DNA from: Ktedonospora formicarum
Lineage (GTDB): Bacteria > Chloroflexota > Ktedonobacteria > Ktedonobacterales > Ktedonobacteraceae
DNA length: 64,000 nucleotides
NCBI RefSeq assembly: GCF_016587355.1
Contig: NZ_BNJF01000002.1
Coordinates: 930,001 to 994,000, forward strand
Direction of reading: 5' to 3'
The position numbers and the translations under genes are program-made. Positions 52,878-62,005 of this stretch are shown piece by piece (positions within the stretch are counted from its first letter, which is position 1; each line of letters begins with the position of its first letter). The notes beneath the pieces are model-generated. The model was not told the DNA's origin and did no database searches. It saw nothing but the letters and a program-made list of their open reading frames with translations.

Positions 52878-54038
52878 ATGGCGAACTATGAATTTAACGG
52901 TCTAGGTATGGGTTTGGGGAATCTCTCACGGCTCTCAAATGCGAAGACGCGTTCGATAAACGCTGAAAATTTTAAGGGCGAAAAGGGCAAAGCTGGGATG
53001 GCGACTGAGGGGACAGGGGCTGGCCCTGCCCGCGAACTTGGTCAGGGCTGGAAGGTCTCGCCATCTATCGTGATTGCTCCAAAGAGTACCGTCACCCTGG
53101 CCGATATCGAGGGGCCAGGGGCGATCCAACACATGTGGATGACCACTTTCTCTCCCCATTTCCGCAGCCTGATATTACGCGCCTATTGGGATCATGAAGA
53201 GAATGCCTCAATTGAGACTCCATATGGAGATTTTTTTGCCAATGGTTGGTGTGAGCCATGCCAGGTCAATTCTATGCCTATTGCGGTCAACCCATCTGGT
53301 GGCATGAACTCTTATTGGGAGATGCCTTTCCGCAAGAGTGCTCTTATCACGCTTGAGAATCTGAGCGATAAAGAAGTGGTGCTCTACTACCAGATAACCT
53401 ACGCTCTGACAGAGATCCCAGAAGATGCGGCTTATTTTCATGCGCAATGGCGTCGAAGCAACCCCGTGGCGTATAAAGATGTGCATACACTGGTGGATAA
53501 CATTCAAGGGAAGGGCCATTATGTTGGCACCTATCTCGCCTGGCAGGCCAACAATTCAGGCTGGTGGGGTGAAGGTGAGATGAAGTTTTATCTGGATGGT
53601 GATAGCGAATATCCTACAATCTGTGGAACCGGTACTGAGGACTACTTTGGCGGCGCCTGGTGTTTCCTGAGGCCGCGCGAGGACTTTGTGGAATTTGATG
53701 GTGGAAATCTAAAGCGCTCCATTTTTATATCCAACGTCAATGCTAAAGAGATGGAATATGGTCCCTATTCAACTCCTTTTCTAGGTATGCCACAGGTCAT
53801 CAAGCCTGACGGCGTATATTATAGCCAGCAGCGCTTTGGCCTCTATCGCTGGCATATCATGGACCCGATTCGCTTTGAAGAGAATCTGAGCGTCACCATT
53901 CAAGCGTTGGGCTGGCGCAGTGGCGGACGTTACTTGCCATTGCAAGATGATATTGCATCTGTGGCTTTCTGGTATCAAACCGAGCCTCATGTCGCCCATC
54001 CTCCCATGCCAGATATCGATGCTCTAGAGGTTATCTAA
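52878..54038 (+). CDS. GH172 (DUF2961) family glycoside hydrolase
   Basis: A 386-residue protein matching DUF2961, now glycoside hydrolase family 172. Landmarks are the N-terminal LGNLSRLSNAKTRSINAEN, GPGAIQHMWMT, the strongly conserved TPYGDFFANGW, YWEMPFRKSALITLEN, the acidic CGTGTEDYFGGAWCF, and TPFLGMPQV. There is no signal peptide, so it acts inside the cell. Characterised members cleave alpha-D-fructofuranosides or D-arabinofuranosides. Next to a D-arabinose-compatible isomerase and kinase, it probably frees the furanose from an imported oligosaccharide. The start ATG 52878 follows AAAGGA by nine bases; it ends at a good terminator. Confidence 0.87.
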   Translation: MANYEFNGLGMGLGNLSRLSNAKTRSINAENFKGEKGKAGMATEGTGAGPARELGQGWKVSPSIVIAPKSTVTLADIEGPGAIQHMWMTTFSPHFRSLILRAYWDHEENASIETPYGDFFANGWCEPCQVNSMPIAVNPSGGMNSYWEMPFRKSALITLENLSDKEVVLYYQITYALTEIPEDAAYFHAQWRRSNPVAYKDVHTLVDNIQGKGHYVGTYLAWQANNSGWWGEGEMKFYLDGDSEYPTICGTGTEDYFGGAWCFLRPREDFVEFDGGNLKRSIFISNVNAKEMEYGPYSTPFLGMPQVIKPDGVYYSQQRFGLYRWHIMDPIRFEENLSVTIQALGWRSGGRYLPLQDDIASVAFWYQTEPHVAHPPMPDIDALEVI

Positions 54039-54058
54039 GCTATTATCAAGTTGTGAAG

Positions 54059-54098
54059 GACGCCACGGAAGGAGACATGTTTCTCCTTCTGTGGCGTC
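54059..54098 (+). terminator. Terminator of the sugar-utilisation arm
   Basis: A 17-bp stem with one mismatch (54059-54075 with 54082-54098) is followed by TTTTC. Confidence 0.85.
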
Positions 54099-54457
54099 TT
54101 TTCATTAATTCATCAGATACGCAACGCTTTCTTTTGATAAACCCAGCCAATTGTAGAAACACGCCATATAAAGATGAGAGATTACCAAAAAAGATAACGT
54201 ATATATATTATGCTGTTAGTAATCATAAAAGTCACCTGAACGGATAGTAAGCATACGGTGAGGGTAATAGCATTTTTATTGTCACCATTGGATTTCCCTG
54301 AAAGCGAAGTTATAAGCGAGTTCTAGGGAGAATAAGATAATTCCGTGCATTGGTGCAGGTGATCCATTCATCTTGACAACCATTTGATAAGACTACTTTA
54401 TGTTATTAACACTCGGTAGAATCTGGTACTGTCTTAAGTACAAGGAGATCAATATCT
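54099..54457. other. Intergenic region before the peptide-binding protein gene
   Basis: An AT-rich stretch without a gene. A TTGACA at 54373 is the only promoter-like element; the sequence 17 to 18 bases on (TTTATG) is a poor -10 box. Confidence 0.35.
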
Positions 54458-56206
54458 ATGCAGGCTAGCAGAAAGCGCGTCGCTCTTCTCTTGCCATTGC
54501 TGCTCGGATTGATTGCCATGCTCGTTGTAGCGTGTGGCGGTTCTCAGAGCAATGGCAACACAGGGAGTAAGCTTCCAGATGACAAACAGGTTTATGTCAT
54601 CCCCCTTAGCGGTCTTTCGGATGTTGCGACGCTCGACCCAGGGCTTTCGACGGATGCACCCTCGATCAATGCTCTTAATTTGATGTTCACAGGTCTGGTA
54701 CAGCTCGACGATAACCTCAAGGTCTATGGCGAACTTGCCAAGTCCTGGGAAAATTCATCCGATGGGCTGACCTGGACCTTCCACCTCCGCGAGGGCCTTA
54801 AGTTCAGCGATGGCAACCCCATCACTTCTGAGGATGTTATCTACAGCATTGACCGCGCTCTCAAACCAGAGCTCAAGTCAACTGTTGCGCCATCCTACCT
54901 CAGCTTGATTAAGGATTCGGATAAGCGCTTCTCAGGCAAGGTGAAAACCCTTATCAATGATAGCCTCTACGCTCCCGATCCAACGACTGTCAAGATTATT
55001 ACTACCTCGAAGGCGCAGTACTTCCTTCAGTCTCTTACCTACACGACTTCATATGTTGTGGAGAAGAGCTTTGTTGAGAAGTATGGCGATGTCGAATTCC
55101 TCAAGCATCTCAATGAGGGTGGCTGCTCTGGTCCCTTCATTCTGGATAAGCATATCTCTGGCAAGCAGGTCAGTTTTGTGCCTAACAGCAACTACTGGGG
55201 TAACAAGCCACAGCTGAAGAAACTGGTCTACGCCTTCTACAAAGATCCACAGACAGCTTACAAAGCCTACCAGACCAACCAGGTCGACCAGGCTGGCGTC
55301 CCAACCGCGAACCTGGATAGCGCTCGCGCTCTGCCGAACAAGCAGTATCGCCAGGTTCCTCAGTTGACCATTGACTACTTCGCGTTGAACTATCTGGCGA
55401 AACCTTTCGACAATATCAAGATTCGTCAGGCTTTCGCGCTTGCTGTTGACAAAGATATCATTGAGCAGCGCATCCAGAAGGGCGCGCGTCTCGCGACCAA
55501 TCATATTATTCCTAAGGGTATGCCTGGTTACAACGAGAATCTGACCGCCCCCGCTGGAGTGACTTCAACCAAGGGTGATAAGGCCAAGGCCAAGGAACTC
55601 TTTGCTGCCGGTATGAAGGAGGCTGGTTATACCCTCTCCAACTTCCCCGCCATTACCGTGACAGTTGCGTCAGGTGGCTCGCAGAGCGCTAAGAACCTCT
55701 TCCAGTTCGCTCAGTCAGAGTGGAAAGAGACTCTGGGCGTGAATGTAAGCATCAATGACGAGGACTTCAACAAGCGCCTCGATGATGTTTCGGGTACAGT
55801 TGGTAACGGCAAGCTCCAGATGTGGTTCGCGGCCTGGGGTGCGGACTATCCCGATCCTGAGGACTGGACGACCTTGCTCTTTGGCGCTGGCTCGCCGAAC
55901 AATTCGACGAACTACGGCATGGGCAATTCCGAAACCGTCGCGACCCAGAAGGATATGCAGAAGCTCATGTTGCAGGCTGATGTGAATCAGAATGCCACCG
56001 AGCGCATCGCTCAGTACAACAAGATTGAGCAGCAGATGATAAACGACGTGGCCTGGATTCCTATCGACCAGCGTGCGACCAGCTATGTCCTCAAGCCCTG
56101 TGTTCAGGGTGTCGTGGATAACGCTCAGAGTCTCATTCCTCCTGGCGACTGGGCCAATGTCTACAAGTCCAGCAATGGTGCTTGCGGTAACTCAAGCGGC
56201 TTCTAA
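54458..56206 (+). CDS. Oligopeptide/dipeptide-type ABC substrate-binding lipoprotein
   Basis: A 582-residue family 5 solute-binding protein (OppA/DppA group). A lipoprotein signal ends in MLVVACGGSQ, so Cys about 26 is lipidated. Landmarks: LDPGLSTDAPSINALNLMFTGLVQLD, WTFHLREGLKFSDGNPITSEDV, the GGCSGPFILDKHISGKQVSFVPNSNYWG stretch (landmark G-P-F, N-x-x-Y-W-G) and IRQAFALAVDKDII. It should capture peptides or similar solutes outside the membrane. There are no permease or ATPase genes next to it and terminators flank it, so it is an orphan binding protein. AAGGAGATCA precedes the ATG. Confidence 0.92.
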   Translation: MQASRKRVALLLPLLLGLIAMLVVACGGSQSNGNTGSKLPDDKQVYVIPLSGLSDVATLDPGLSTDAPSINALNLMFTGLVQLDDNLKVYGELAKSWENSSDGLTWTFHLREGLKFSDGNPITSEDVIYSIDRALKPELKSTVAPSYLSLIKDSDKRFSGKVKTLINDSLYAPDPTTVKIITTSKAQYFLQSLTYTTSYVVEKSFVEKYGDVEFLKHLNEGGCSGPFILDKHISGKQVSFVPNSNYWGNKPQLKKLVYAFYKDPQTAYKAYQTNQVDQAGVPTANLDSARALPNKQYRQVPQLTIDYFALNYLAKPFDNIKIRQAFALAVDKDIIEQRIQKGARLATNHIIPKGMPGYNENLTAPAGVTSTKGDKAKAKELFAAGMKEAGYTLSNFPAITVTVASGGSQSAKNLFQFAQSEWKETLGVNVSINDEDFNKRLDDVSGTVGNGKLQMWFAAWGADYPDPEDWTTLLFGAGSPNNSTNYGMGNSETVATQKDMQKLMLQADVNQNATERIAQYNKIEQQMINDVAWIPIDQRATSYVLKPCVQGVVDNAQSLIPPGDWANVYKSSNGACGNSSGF

Positions 56207-56229
56207 TTAATCTCCCGCATATAACACGT

Positions 56230-56261
56230 GTGCCCTCCATAGTTATTACTATGGAGGGCAC
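56230..56261. terminator. Terminator between convergent genes
   Basis: GTGCCCTCCATAGT and its complement form a 14-bp stem with a TATT loop followed by TTTTT. Confidence 0.92.
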
Positions 56262-56270
56262 TTTTTGATA

Positions 56271-57188
56271 TCAAACTACTTTCTGCCCGTATGTGACATA
56301 GACCTCATATGAGGTTTGTCGCCTGTTCCATTCATCTGACAATTGACTGATAATTTGTTCAAATGCGGATTTGGGGACCTGCAAATGCTCCTCGCATAAG
56401 GGCTGTAAACTCGGCCATCCTGAGAGCATATCACGGGCTAGCAGATCGCCGAGTCGTCCACCCCAGGCTCCAACTGGAATATTGATGACCTGCTGGTTAA
56501 CGTTTATCATACCTGCCTGTTGTAGGGGTAGATCTAAATGAGAGACTATTGCCATGTCAATGCCTCTCATCTGGCTCAAACGCGCGAACCAATTCATGAA
56601 TTGCTGGGTGGCTGGACCTTCATTTTTAAAGCCATCTCCCATTTCTACTAATTCTACCCACCCTCCTACTTTGGTTACACGAATGAGTTCTTGTATTACC
56701 CAGGGCCACTTGAGTGAAGGAATGGCAGCGACCAGCAGACGCTGATGGACGTAGTCCATACTTCTGTCGTTGAAAGGCAATCTCTGCAGAATGTTTCCTT
56801 GCACAAATTGGTAATTAGTTGGTTTGGAGTTCATATGAGTGCTGTCTTCTAGGTCCAAACCTATAATCTGAGCTTGAGGATATAGCGCTGCAATCTCGCT
56901 TCCCCAGCGACCTGTGCCACATCCGACATCCAGAATGTGCCCATGTTGGATGTCGGCGGGGAGTGGCGCGGCAATATTTCCATGCAGCGCCTGACGTAGA
57001 ATGTAATGCTGATAATCCAGGCGTTGGATTTCCTGATCATCTTTCGGTAGAAGATAAGGGACATCTATTCGTCGCCTGCGTCCAGCACTATCTAGATAGG
57101 CTGGTTTCGAGGATACTCCCGATGGTTGCGCTTTGACTTGAGAAGCATGGTTCCCAAATAAGCGTGCAAGAGACTGAAATATAGACAT
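56271..57188 (-). CDS. Class I SAM-dependent methyltransferase
   Basis: A 305-residue methyltransferase. Motif I is HILDVGCGTGRWGSEIA near 87-103, with IIGLDLEDS after it, the QGNILQRLPFNDRSMDYVHQR stretch (motif II/III, landmarks N-I, L-P-F, D-Y-V) and the post-motif VTKVGGWVELVEMG. About 80 residues precede the fold, with an Arg-rich patch (GRRRRIDVPYLLPKDDQE). The family methylates small molecules; the substrate is unknown. ATG 57188 is preferred because GGAGG stands five bases upstream; the frame opens at 57200. Confidence 0.88.
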   Translation of the reverse strand: MSIFQSLARLFGNHASQVKAQPSGVSSKPAYLDSAGRRRRIDVPYLLPKDDQEIQRLDYQHYILRQALHGNIAAPLPADIQHGHILDVGCGTGRWGSEIAALYPQAQIIGLDLEDSTHMNSKPTNYQFVQGNILQRLPFNDRSMDYVHQRLLVAAIPSLKWPWVIQELIRVTKVGGWVELVEMGDGFKNEGPATQQFMNWFARLSQMRGIDMAIVSHLDLPLQQAGMINVNQQVINIPVGAWGGRLGDLLARDMLSGWPSLQPLCEEHLQVPKSAFEQIISQLSDEWNRRQTSYEVYVTYGQKVV

Positions 57189-57453
57189 TAATGCCTCCAT
57201 GCGAACAATATGAAGCTAGAGAATGTGTTCTCTGATTCTGTTTCCTGTGGGCAGAGAAGCTAGCATGTGTGGCTTCCTGGCTGTTTGCTCTATCATGGCT
57301 TCTATCATACCTTACTAAACAGCTCGTTTACTAGTATATGCTTGTAATATGTGAGGTTCTCTCAGGAAGGCATATATTTGCACCTTTGCCCTTAAGGGTA
57401 GATTTTTCTCTCTTTATTATGGATTTGAGTGAAATGGTTTTAGAGCAAGCCAT

Positions 57454-59910
57454 TCATTTTGTAGTAAGCAGTGGGAGTAGAAACCAGAAGTTTGATCCTT
57501 TGCCAGGTTCGCTATATAGGCCGACCTGACCACCATGTTGCTCGATGATGGTTTGGCATATGTGCAGCCCTAGCCCTAACCCTATACCATGCCCATAGAG
57601 AACCTGCACATTTTTTGCCCTGTAAAAGCGCTCCCAGATATGCTCCTGGTCTTCTAGTGTCAGGCCTGGCCCACGATCCTGGACAGAGACACGTGCGCAT
57701 GAATTCTCAATGGAAACCGTAACATCAATCGGTTCATTGGCGGGCGAGTACTTTATCGCGTTTGTCAAATAGTTGTTGACAACCTGCCCCAGACGGTCTG
57801 TGTCACCATCGACCAATATCCCCTCTTCAGGTATGTGTATTCGAATGAGGCGATCCTCCGCAATTCGTTGTTGGTCTTGTACGACCTCCCGCACAATCTG
57901 GCTTAGATTGTACTGTTGAATGTGAAGATTTAACTTACCTGAGCGAATACGTGCGACATCCAGTAAGTCACTGACCAGGCGATTTTGGGTACTTATTTGG
58001 TGTTCTGAGCGTTCAAGGTACTGATGAATTTTGTCGATTCTGGCAGAGAGGTCTTTATTATCCAAAGTCCGCTCAGATGAGAGGGCATTTAGCTTCTTCT
58101 TCGCCAGTTGGATATTACCCTTAATTGCAGTGAGTGGCCCTCTTAATTCATGGCTGGCGATACTTAGAAACTCATTGAAGCGCTGGTTTGTCTCCTGCAA
58201 TGCTAATGTGTGAGCTCTGGTTTCTGCCTGTTCTTTTAGAAGGCGCTCCCGCTCGATTATCAGCCCGGTCAGTTTAGCGACCGCCTTCGCCAGGACGCTC
58301 TCGGCTTCTGTAAATGCAAATTCTTCTTGCTTATATATGAGAGCTAGAATACCCTGTAGCTTATTACCTAGAAACATAGGGGCTTCTACAAGCTCTTGTG
58401 AGTTTGGGCTATTGCCATCTATTTGAGATGATATTTTATGAGTCACGACCTCATTGTTGTTTAGATGAGATGAGTCGGATAAATAGGTTTGTGTTATTGT
58501 TTCCCACCAAATTTCCCTGTATGGTGACGTTGTATCATTGCAAGCATACAGTTGGAGATCTGTTGTTTCCGGCCTGAAGACGAGTATTCCCACCAGATTG
58601 CACTGTAATGCGGCGCATATAAGTTGTGTTAGCTGCTCAATTGTAAGTCTGGTTTGTGATGCCTGGTCATTCGTGCTCGTCTTGAAGAATTCGCTTACAT
58701 TCCCTGGTAGCCAGGCTAGCGATTCGGCTAAGGCGATAAGTGCGTCCAATGTTTCATGTGTGCGTTTTGTGAGTAGAAATTGTTCGGTGATGTCTCGACA
58801 GACGAGTACTCCTCCACTAATCTGGTTTTGATTATCGTAAATGGGCATGCCAGAGATGCTGAGAAATCTTTTCTGTTTCTGCTGATTCTCTGTTTTAAGA
58901 TAAGCTATATTATCTCCCGTAAGTTTTTCGCCGCGTAAGACCCGTTTAATAGGCCACTGGTCTACTGATAGAAGTTCGTCAGTTTCGGTTGTGAAGATGG
59001 GTAGTCCGTATTTATGTGCGAAGGCATCTGTGAATGCCTTGGAGGTAAAGTCTGGAGGTACGAGACTGTGCGCTGCGGCGTTCATTTGCATATGTCCTTC
59101 CAGGTCACAGACAAAGATTCCATCACCTATGGAATCGAAGATAGCCTCCAACTCATGAACACGCATATCCACCTCTATCCGTACCTGCTGCTCTTTGAGA
59201 GCCAGTTCTGTCTGTATACGCCCTGCCTCGCGAAGTTGCATTGTAAGTTCTTCACGTTCGATGTACGAAACGAGGAAGCGGGCTACAATTTGCATAAGCT
59301 CCATCTTCTCGGGTTCTTTTGATAGGGGGCGTGGTTTCGGATCGATGGAACATAATGTTCCGAATACGCGACCGTTGCTATAGAGCAGTGGAACGCCAAT
59401 GTATGATCCGATGTCCATCTTGTCAGTTGTTGGTAAATGCTGATAGCTGGGATCATGCCTGGCATCTTCGATGAGAAGTGGCTGCTTGGTGTGTAGAATG
59501 GTCTGACAATAGGTCGTGTCTATTGGCCCTAAAGGCTTTCCCGATAGCGATGGTTCATTCGCTATTACTATAGATATGATACGTTTGTCAATATTTTGAT
59601 TACGCGACTGGAGAGATTTTCCAAGTTCGTTTGTTTCAATTTTGGCGAGATAAAGCGTCTGGCAATTCAGGACGTGTCCAATAGTATCGAGGGCAGCACT
59701 TATTGCTTCCTGAGCACTGCCAAAGCTTTGCGCGGTGATTTGTGCTGCTTCATGTAGCATGCGTGCGCTTTCAACTTTTTCGGGCTGCTCTGATGCTGAT
59801 GAGGTATTTGAGGATGACTCTTCTACTGAGGTAGGGAGCTGAATGGCTGACTGCTGTTTATTCGATTGATTATTAGACGTTGATCGTTGTTTCTCCATAA
59901 CGGAGTCCAT
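57454..59910 (-). CDS. Sensor histidine kinase with GAF, PAS and GAF domains
   Basis: An 818-residue soluble histidine kinase. A first GAF domain lies at about 50-225 (QTLYLAKIE, GSYIGVPLLYSNGRVFGTLCSID). It is followed by a short coiled stretch, a PAS domain at 255-380 (LEAIFDSIGDGIFVCDLEGHMQ), a second GAF (about 390-560), the dimerisation/phosphoacceptor helix FLSIASHELRGPLTAIKGNI with the H-box His, and an ATPase domain: N-box VVNNYLTNAIKYSP, VQDRGPGLTLEDQEHIWERF and GIGLGLGLHICQTIIEQHGG. No membrane segment and no response regulator gene adjoin it, so the sensed signal is internal and the partner is elsewhere. Confidence 0.93.
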   Translation of the reverse strand: MDSVMEKQRSTSNNQSNKQQSAIQLPTSVEESSSNTSSASEQPEKVESARMLHEAAQITAQSFGSAQEAISAALDTIGHVLNCQTLYLAKIETNELGKSLQSRNQNIDKRIISIVIANEPSLSGKPLGPIDTTYCQTILHTKQPLLIEDARHDPSYQHLPTTDKMDIGSYIGVPLLYSNGRVFGTLCSIDPKPRPLSKEPEKMELMQIVARFLVSYIEREELTMQLREAGRIQTELALKEQQVRIEVDMRVHELEAIFDSIGDGIFVCDLEGHMQMNAAAHSLVPPDFTSKAFTDAFAHKYGLPIFTTETDELLSVDQWPIKRVLRGEKLTGDNIAYLKTENQQKQKRFLSISGMPIYDNQNQISGGVLVCRDITEQFLLTKRTHETLDALIALAESLAWLPGNVSEFFKTSTNDQASQTRLTIEQLTQLICAALQCNLVGILVFRPETTDLQLYACNDTTSPYREIWWETITQTYLSDSSHLNNNEVVTHKISSQIDGNSPNSQELVEAPMFLGNKLQGILALIYKQEEFAFTEAESVLAKAVAKLTGLIIERERLLKEQAETRAHTLALQETNQRFNEFLSIASHELRGPLTAIKGNIQLAKKKLNALSSERTLDNKDLSARIDKIHQYLERSEHQISTQNRLVSDLLDVARIRSGKLNLHIQQYNLSQIVREVVQDQQRIAEDRLIRIHIPEEGILVDGDTDRLGQVVNNYLTNAIKYSPANEPIDVTVSIENSCARVSVQDRGPGLTLEDQEHIWERFYRAKNVQVLYGHGIGLGLGLHICQTIIEQHGGQVGLYSEPGKGSNFWFLLPLLTTK

Positions 59911-60036
59911 TTTCTCCCAACAACGTCCCTGAAGAGTTTACATTTCCTGATTATTTAGTTCATACAAGTACTATTATAGCATCTATAAGATGTTTTGGAT
60001 TTACTCTTCCATAAAATAAGTGATAAAAAATGCTTT

Positions 60037-60075
60037 AGGGGTTATACAAGTATTTCAAATACTTGTATAACCCCT
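60037..60075. terminator. Terminator of the cyclase-family gene
   Basis: Perfectly complementary arms 60037-60055 and 60057-60075 (19 bases each) lie 34 bases past the stop of the minus-strand cyclase gene and before the histidine kinase gene. Confidence 0.75.
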
Positions 60076-60109
60076 GGCCTTTGTCCCTACAATGTTAAGA
60101 GATGGCTCA

Positions 60110-60997
60110 TTAGTAAATCTTCGCTAATGCGCGGACGGGGAAGGTGCCTGCGCCTTTGAATTTAGGCGGGAGGGCGCTAAAGGTAAAGCCTTCGTTTGGA
60201 AGCTGACCCATATTGCACATGTGCTCCACAATTAGCACTTCCGAACCAAGTAGCGTTGTATGAACTGGTCGCTCGCCGGTCCTGGTGTCATCAATATTTA
60301 CCGAGTCGATACCAACTAGCTTGACACCACATTCTACTAGATAGTGGGCTGCGTCTTCTGTCAGGTGTGGATGGTGCTCGAAATAGCGATCAGCTTGCCA
60401 GTAGGCATCCCAACCTGTGTGTACTAGTACGGCGCGTCCACGTAATTCCTTATCGCGAAAAAAACTAGTGTCAATTGCTAGCGTCTCGTTATGGTCCACG
60501 CGCACAACGATGCCTTCCAGGTCTGTGAGACGCTCCACACCTATTTCTGATAGGTCCTTGCCGTGCTCGTAACGATGAAATGGGCAATCAAGATAGGTGC
60601 CGGTATTGGTGACCATTTCGATCTTGCCAATCTGAAACTGTGTTCCTTCGGCGTATTGCTTCTTCGATTCCTCCCTACTGAGATAATCGCAGATGATGGG
60701 AGCAGGTAGCCCCTTATATGTGATGAGCCCATTCTCGATAATGTGACTCAGGTCGATCAGTTTCTGAGTCTCTTGCCGGGCATCTATAGGAATGCGTTTA
60801 TGTTTCTCCTCAATGATCAGCTTATTAAGGATGCTCACTTTGCCAACCATTAATAAGCGCATATCTTCGATGATATAGTCGGCTAATTCCTGGTCCGTGA
60901 TGTCATTACCTGTGATATCCAATCGAAAACCCTGCCCCTGTATCCCGCCACTATTTGTAAACTCGATCTCAAAGTCGAACTGTACTCTCTTCTGCAT
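60110..60997 (-). CDS. Cyclase family (kynurenine formamidase-like) metal-dependent hydrolase with N-terminal extension
   Basis: A 295-residue protein. From about residue 85 it matches the cyclase/kynurenine formamidase family: KLIDLSHIIENGLITYKGLP, TNTGTYLDCPFHRYEHGKDLSEI, GRAVLVHTGWDAYW, LVGIDSVNIDD and ending in PPKFKGAGTFPVRALA. The usual metal motif H-x-G-T-H-x-D-x-P-x-H is changed: the first two His are Asn and Tyr (N-T-G-T-Y-L-D-C-P-F-H), leaving Asp and His. Some subfamilies share this, so an altered metal site or activity is likely. The first 80 residues (VQFDFEIEFTNSGGIQGQGF ...) form an extra alpha/beta-looking module I do not recognise. ATG 60997 follows AAAGGA; the frame opens at 61066. 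Confidence 0.8.
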   Translation of the reverse strand: MQKRVQFDFEIEFTNSGGIQGQGFRLDITGNDITDQELADYIIEDMRLLMVGKVSILNKLIIEEKHKRIPIDARQETQKLIDLSHIIENGLITYKGLPAPIICDYLSREESKKQYAEGTQFQIGKIEMVTNTGTYLDCPFHRYEHGKDLSEIGVERLTDLEGIVVRVDHNETLAIDTSFFRDKELRGRAVLVHTGWDAYWQADRYFEHHPHLTEDAAHYLVECGVKLVGIDSVNIDDTRTGERPVHTTLLGSEVLIVEHMCNMGQLPNEGFTFSALPPKFKGAGTFPVRALAKIY

Positions 60998-61075
60998 AAT
61001 GTCCTTTCCTTGATCCTTTTCCGCATGAGAAGCTTCCATAGTATGGATAAGTATATCCCATTGCAAGTCACCAAT

Positions 61076-61125
61076 CCGTAAAGCACGATACCACTCGGAC
61101 GTCCGAGTGGTATCGTGCTTTACGG
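61076..61125. terminator. 50-base perfect palindrome
   Basis: Bases 61076-61100 and 61101-61125 are exact complements with no spacer; the folded form would have GACGTC at the tip. It lies 13 bases past the stop of the tandem GNAT gene and probably ends its transcript. Confidence 0.75.
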
Positions 61126-61138
61126 AGATATATTGCTG

Positions 61139-62005
61139 TTAGAGTGGGATATTGTGGTAGCTATACACGCGTGCCTGCTGGAAGCCGCAGGATTGGTAGA
61201 GCGTGAGCGCGTTACTATTTTCAGTTTCGACGTCGAGGGCGATCTTCTGCCAGCCCTCAGCCAGCAGCATCTCGACCATGTGTGTGAGCACCTGACGACC
61301 ATAACCACGCTTACGATATGCTGGGAGAATACCGAAGGTGGTGATGTCTGCGCTTTGCTCATCTTCTTGTACCGCGCTGATGACGCCAATTATATTGTCA
61401 TGGTGTCTGACAAAGAAGAAGCGTCGCCCAGGTTTGAGAATCGCTTGCTGAATCCAGGGGCCGAAGTCGTTCGGATCATCGCCAAAGGCTTGAGCGCTAA
61501 TATCAGTGACGAGGGACGCTTCGGAGGGCTCAGCCTGACGTAAGCTTAGTGCATTATCTTTTGTGGTGGGTTGTCCGTTAAGTGGTAATTGCAGCTCCAT
61601 ATGATACTCGGAGAAGCAATACTCAGCGTCAAAGTGCCTGGCGAACTCTTCACCGCCGGGAAGCGCGTTTGAGCACATGAGCGTCAATCCTTGCTTGTTC
61701 TGGGACTGGCTGTAGGCTTTCAGTGCCTTGAGTAGTTCACTGCCTATGCCCTGGCGGCGATATGAGGGATGGACACTTCCAATAGTCTCTATTGTATCCA
61801 TGCTGAAGATAAAGGCGACTCCGACAAGCACCGCGTCTCGATAATAGAGTAGACCGTTGCCAGGGCCGTCGTTGAGCGTTTCCAGGTTGATAGGGATGCC
61901 CTGACCGTCATGTTGCTCGCAGATAGATAGCAGGTCGCGTACACTGGCGTGGTCTGCCTTGGTAATCTCTTCTTTGATGATAGTGTGTGGTTCGACTTGT
62001 GACAT
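61139..62005 (-). CDS. Tandem GNAT N-acetyltransferase
   Basis: A 288-residue protein with two GNAT domains in the manner of mycothiol synthase. The first keeps an acetyl-CoA loop in IGSVHPSYRRQGIGSELLKAL (R-x-x-G-I-G), the second in FGILPAYRKRGYGRQVLTHM (R-x-x-G-Y-G), followed by IALDVETENSNALTLYQSCGF, the typical final strand and helix. Both loops look functional. The acceptor is unknown. ATG 62005 has GAGG nine bases upstream; the frame extends to 62095 through a hydrophobic, unrelated stretch. Confidence 0.87.
   Translation of the reverse strand: MSQVEPHTIIKEEITKADHASVRDLLSICEQHDGQGIPINLETLNDGPGNGLLYYRDAVLVGVAFIFSMDTIETIGSVHPSYRRQGIGSELLKALKAYSQSQNKQGLTLMCSNALPGGEEFARHFDAEYCFSEYHMELQLPLNGQPTTKDNALSLRQAEPSEASLVTDISAQAFGDDPNDFGPWIQQAILKPGRRFFFVRHHDNIIGVISAVQEDEQSADITTFGILPAYRKRGYGRQVLTHMVEMLLAEGWQKIALDVETENSNALTLYQSCGFQQARVYSYHNIPL

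Noticed and set aside
54373..54402. A promoter for the peptide-binding protein gene
   Set aside because: TTGACA is present, but the -10 position (TTTATG) matches poorly, so it was not listed as a promoter.
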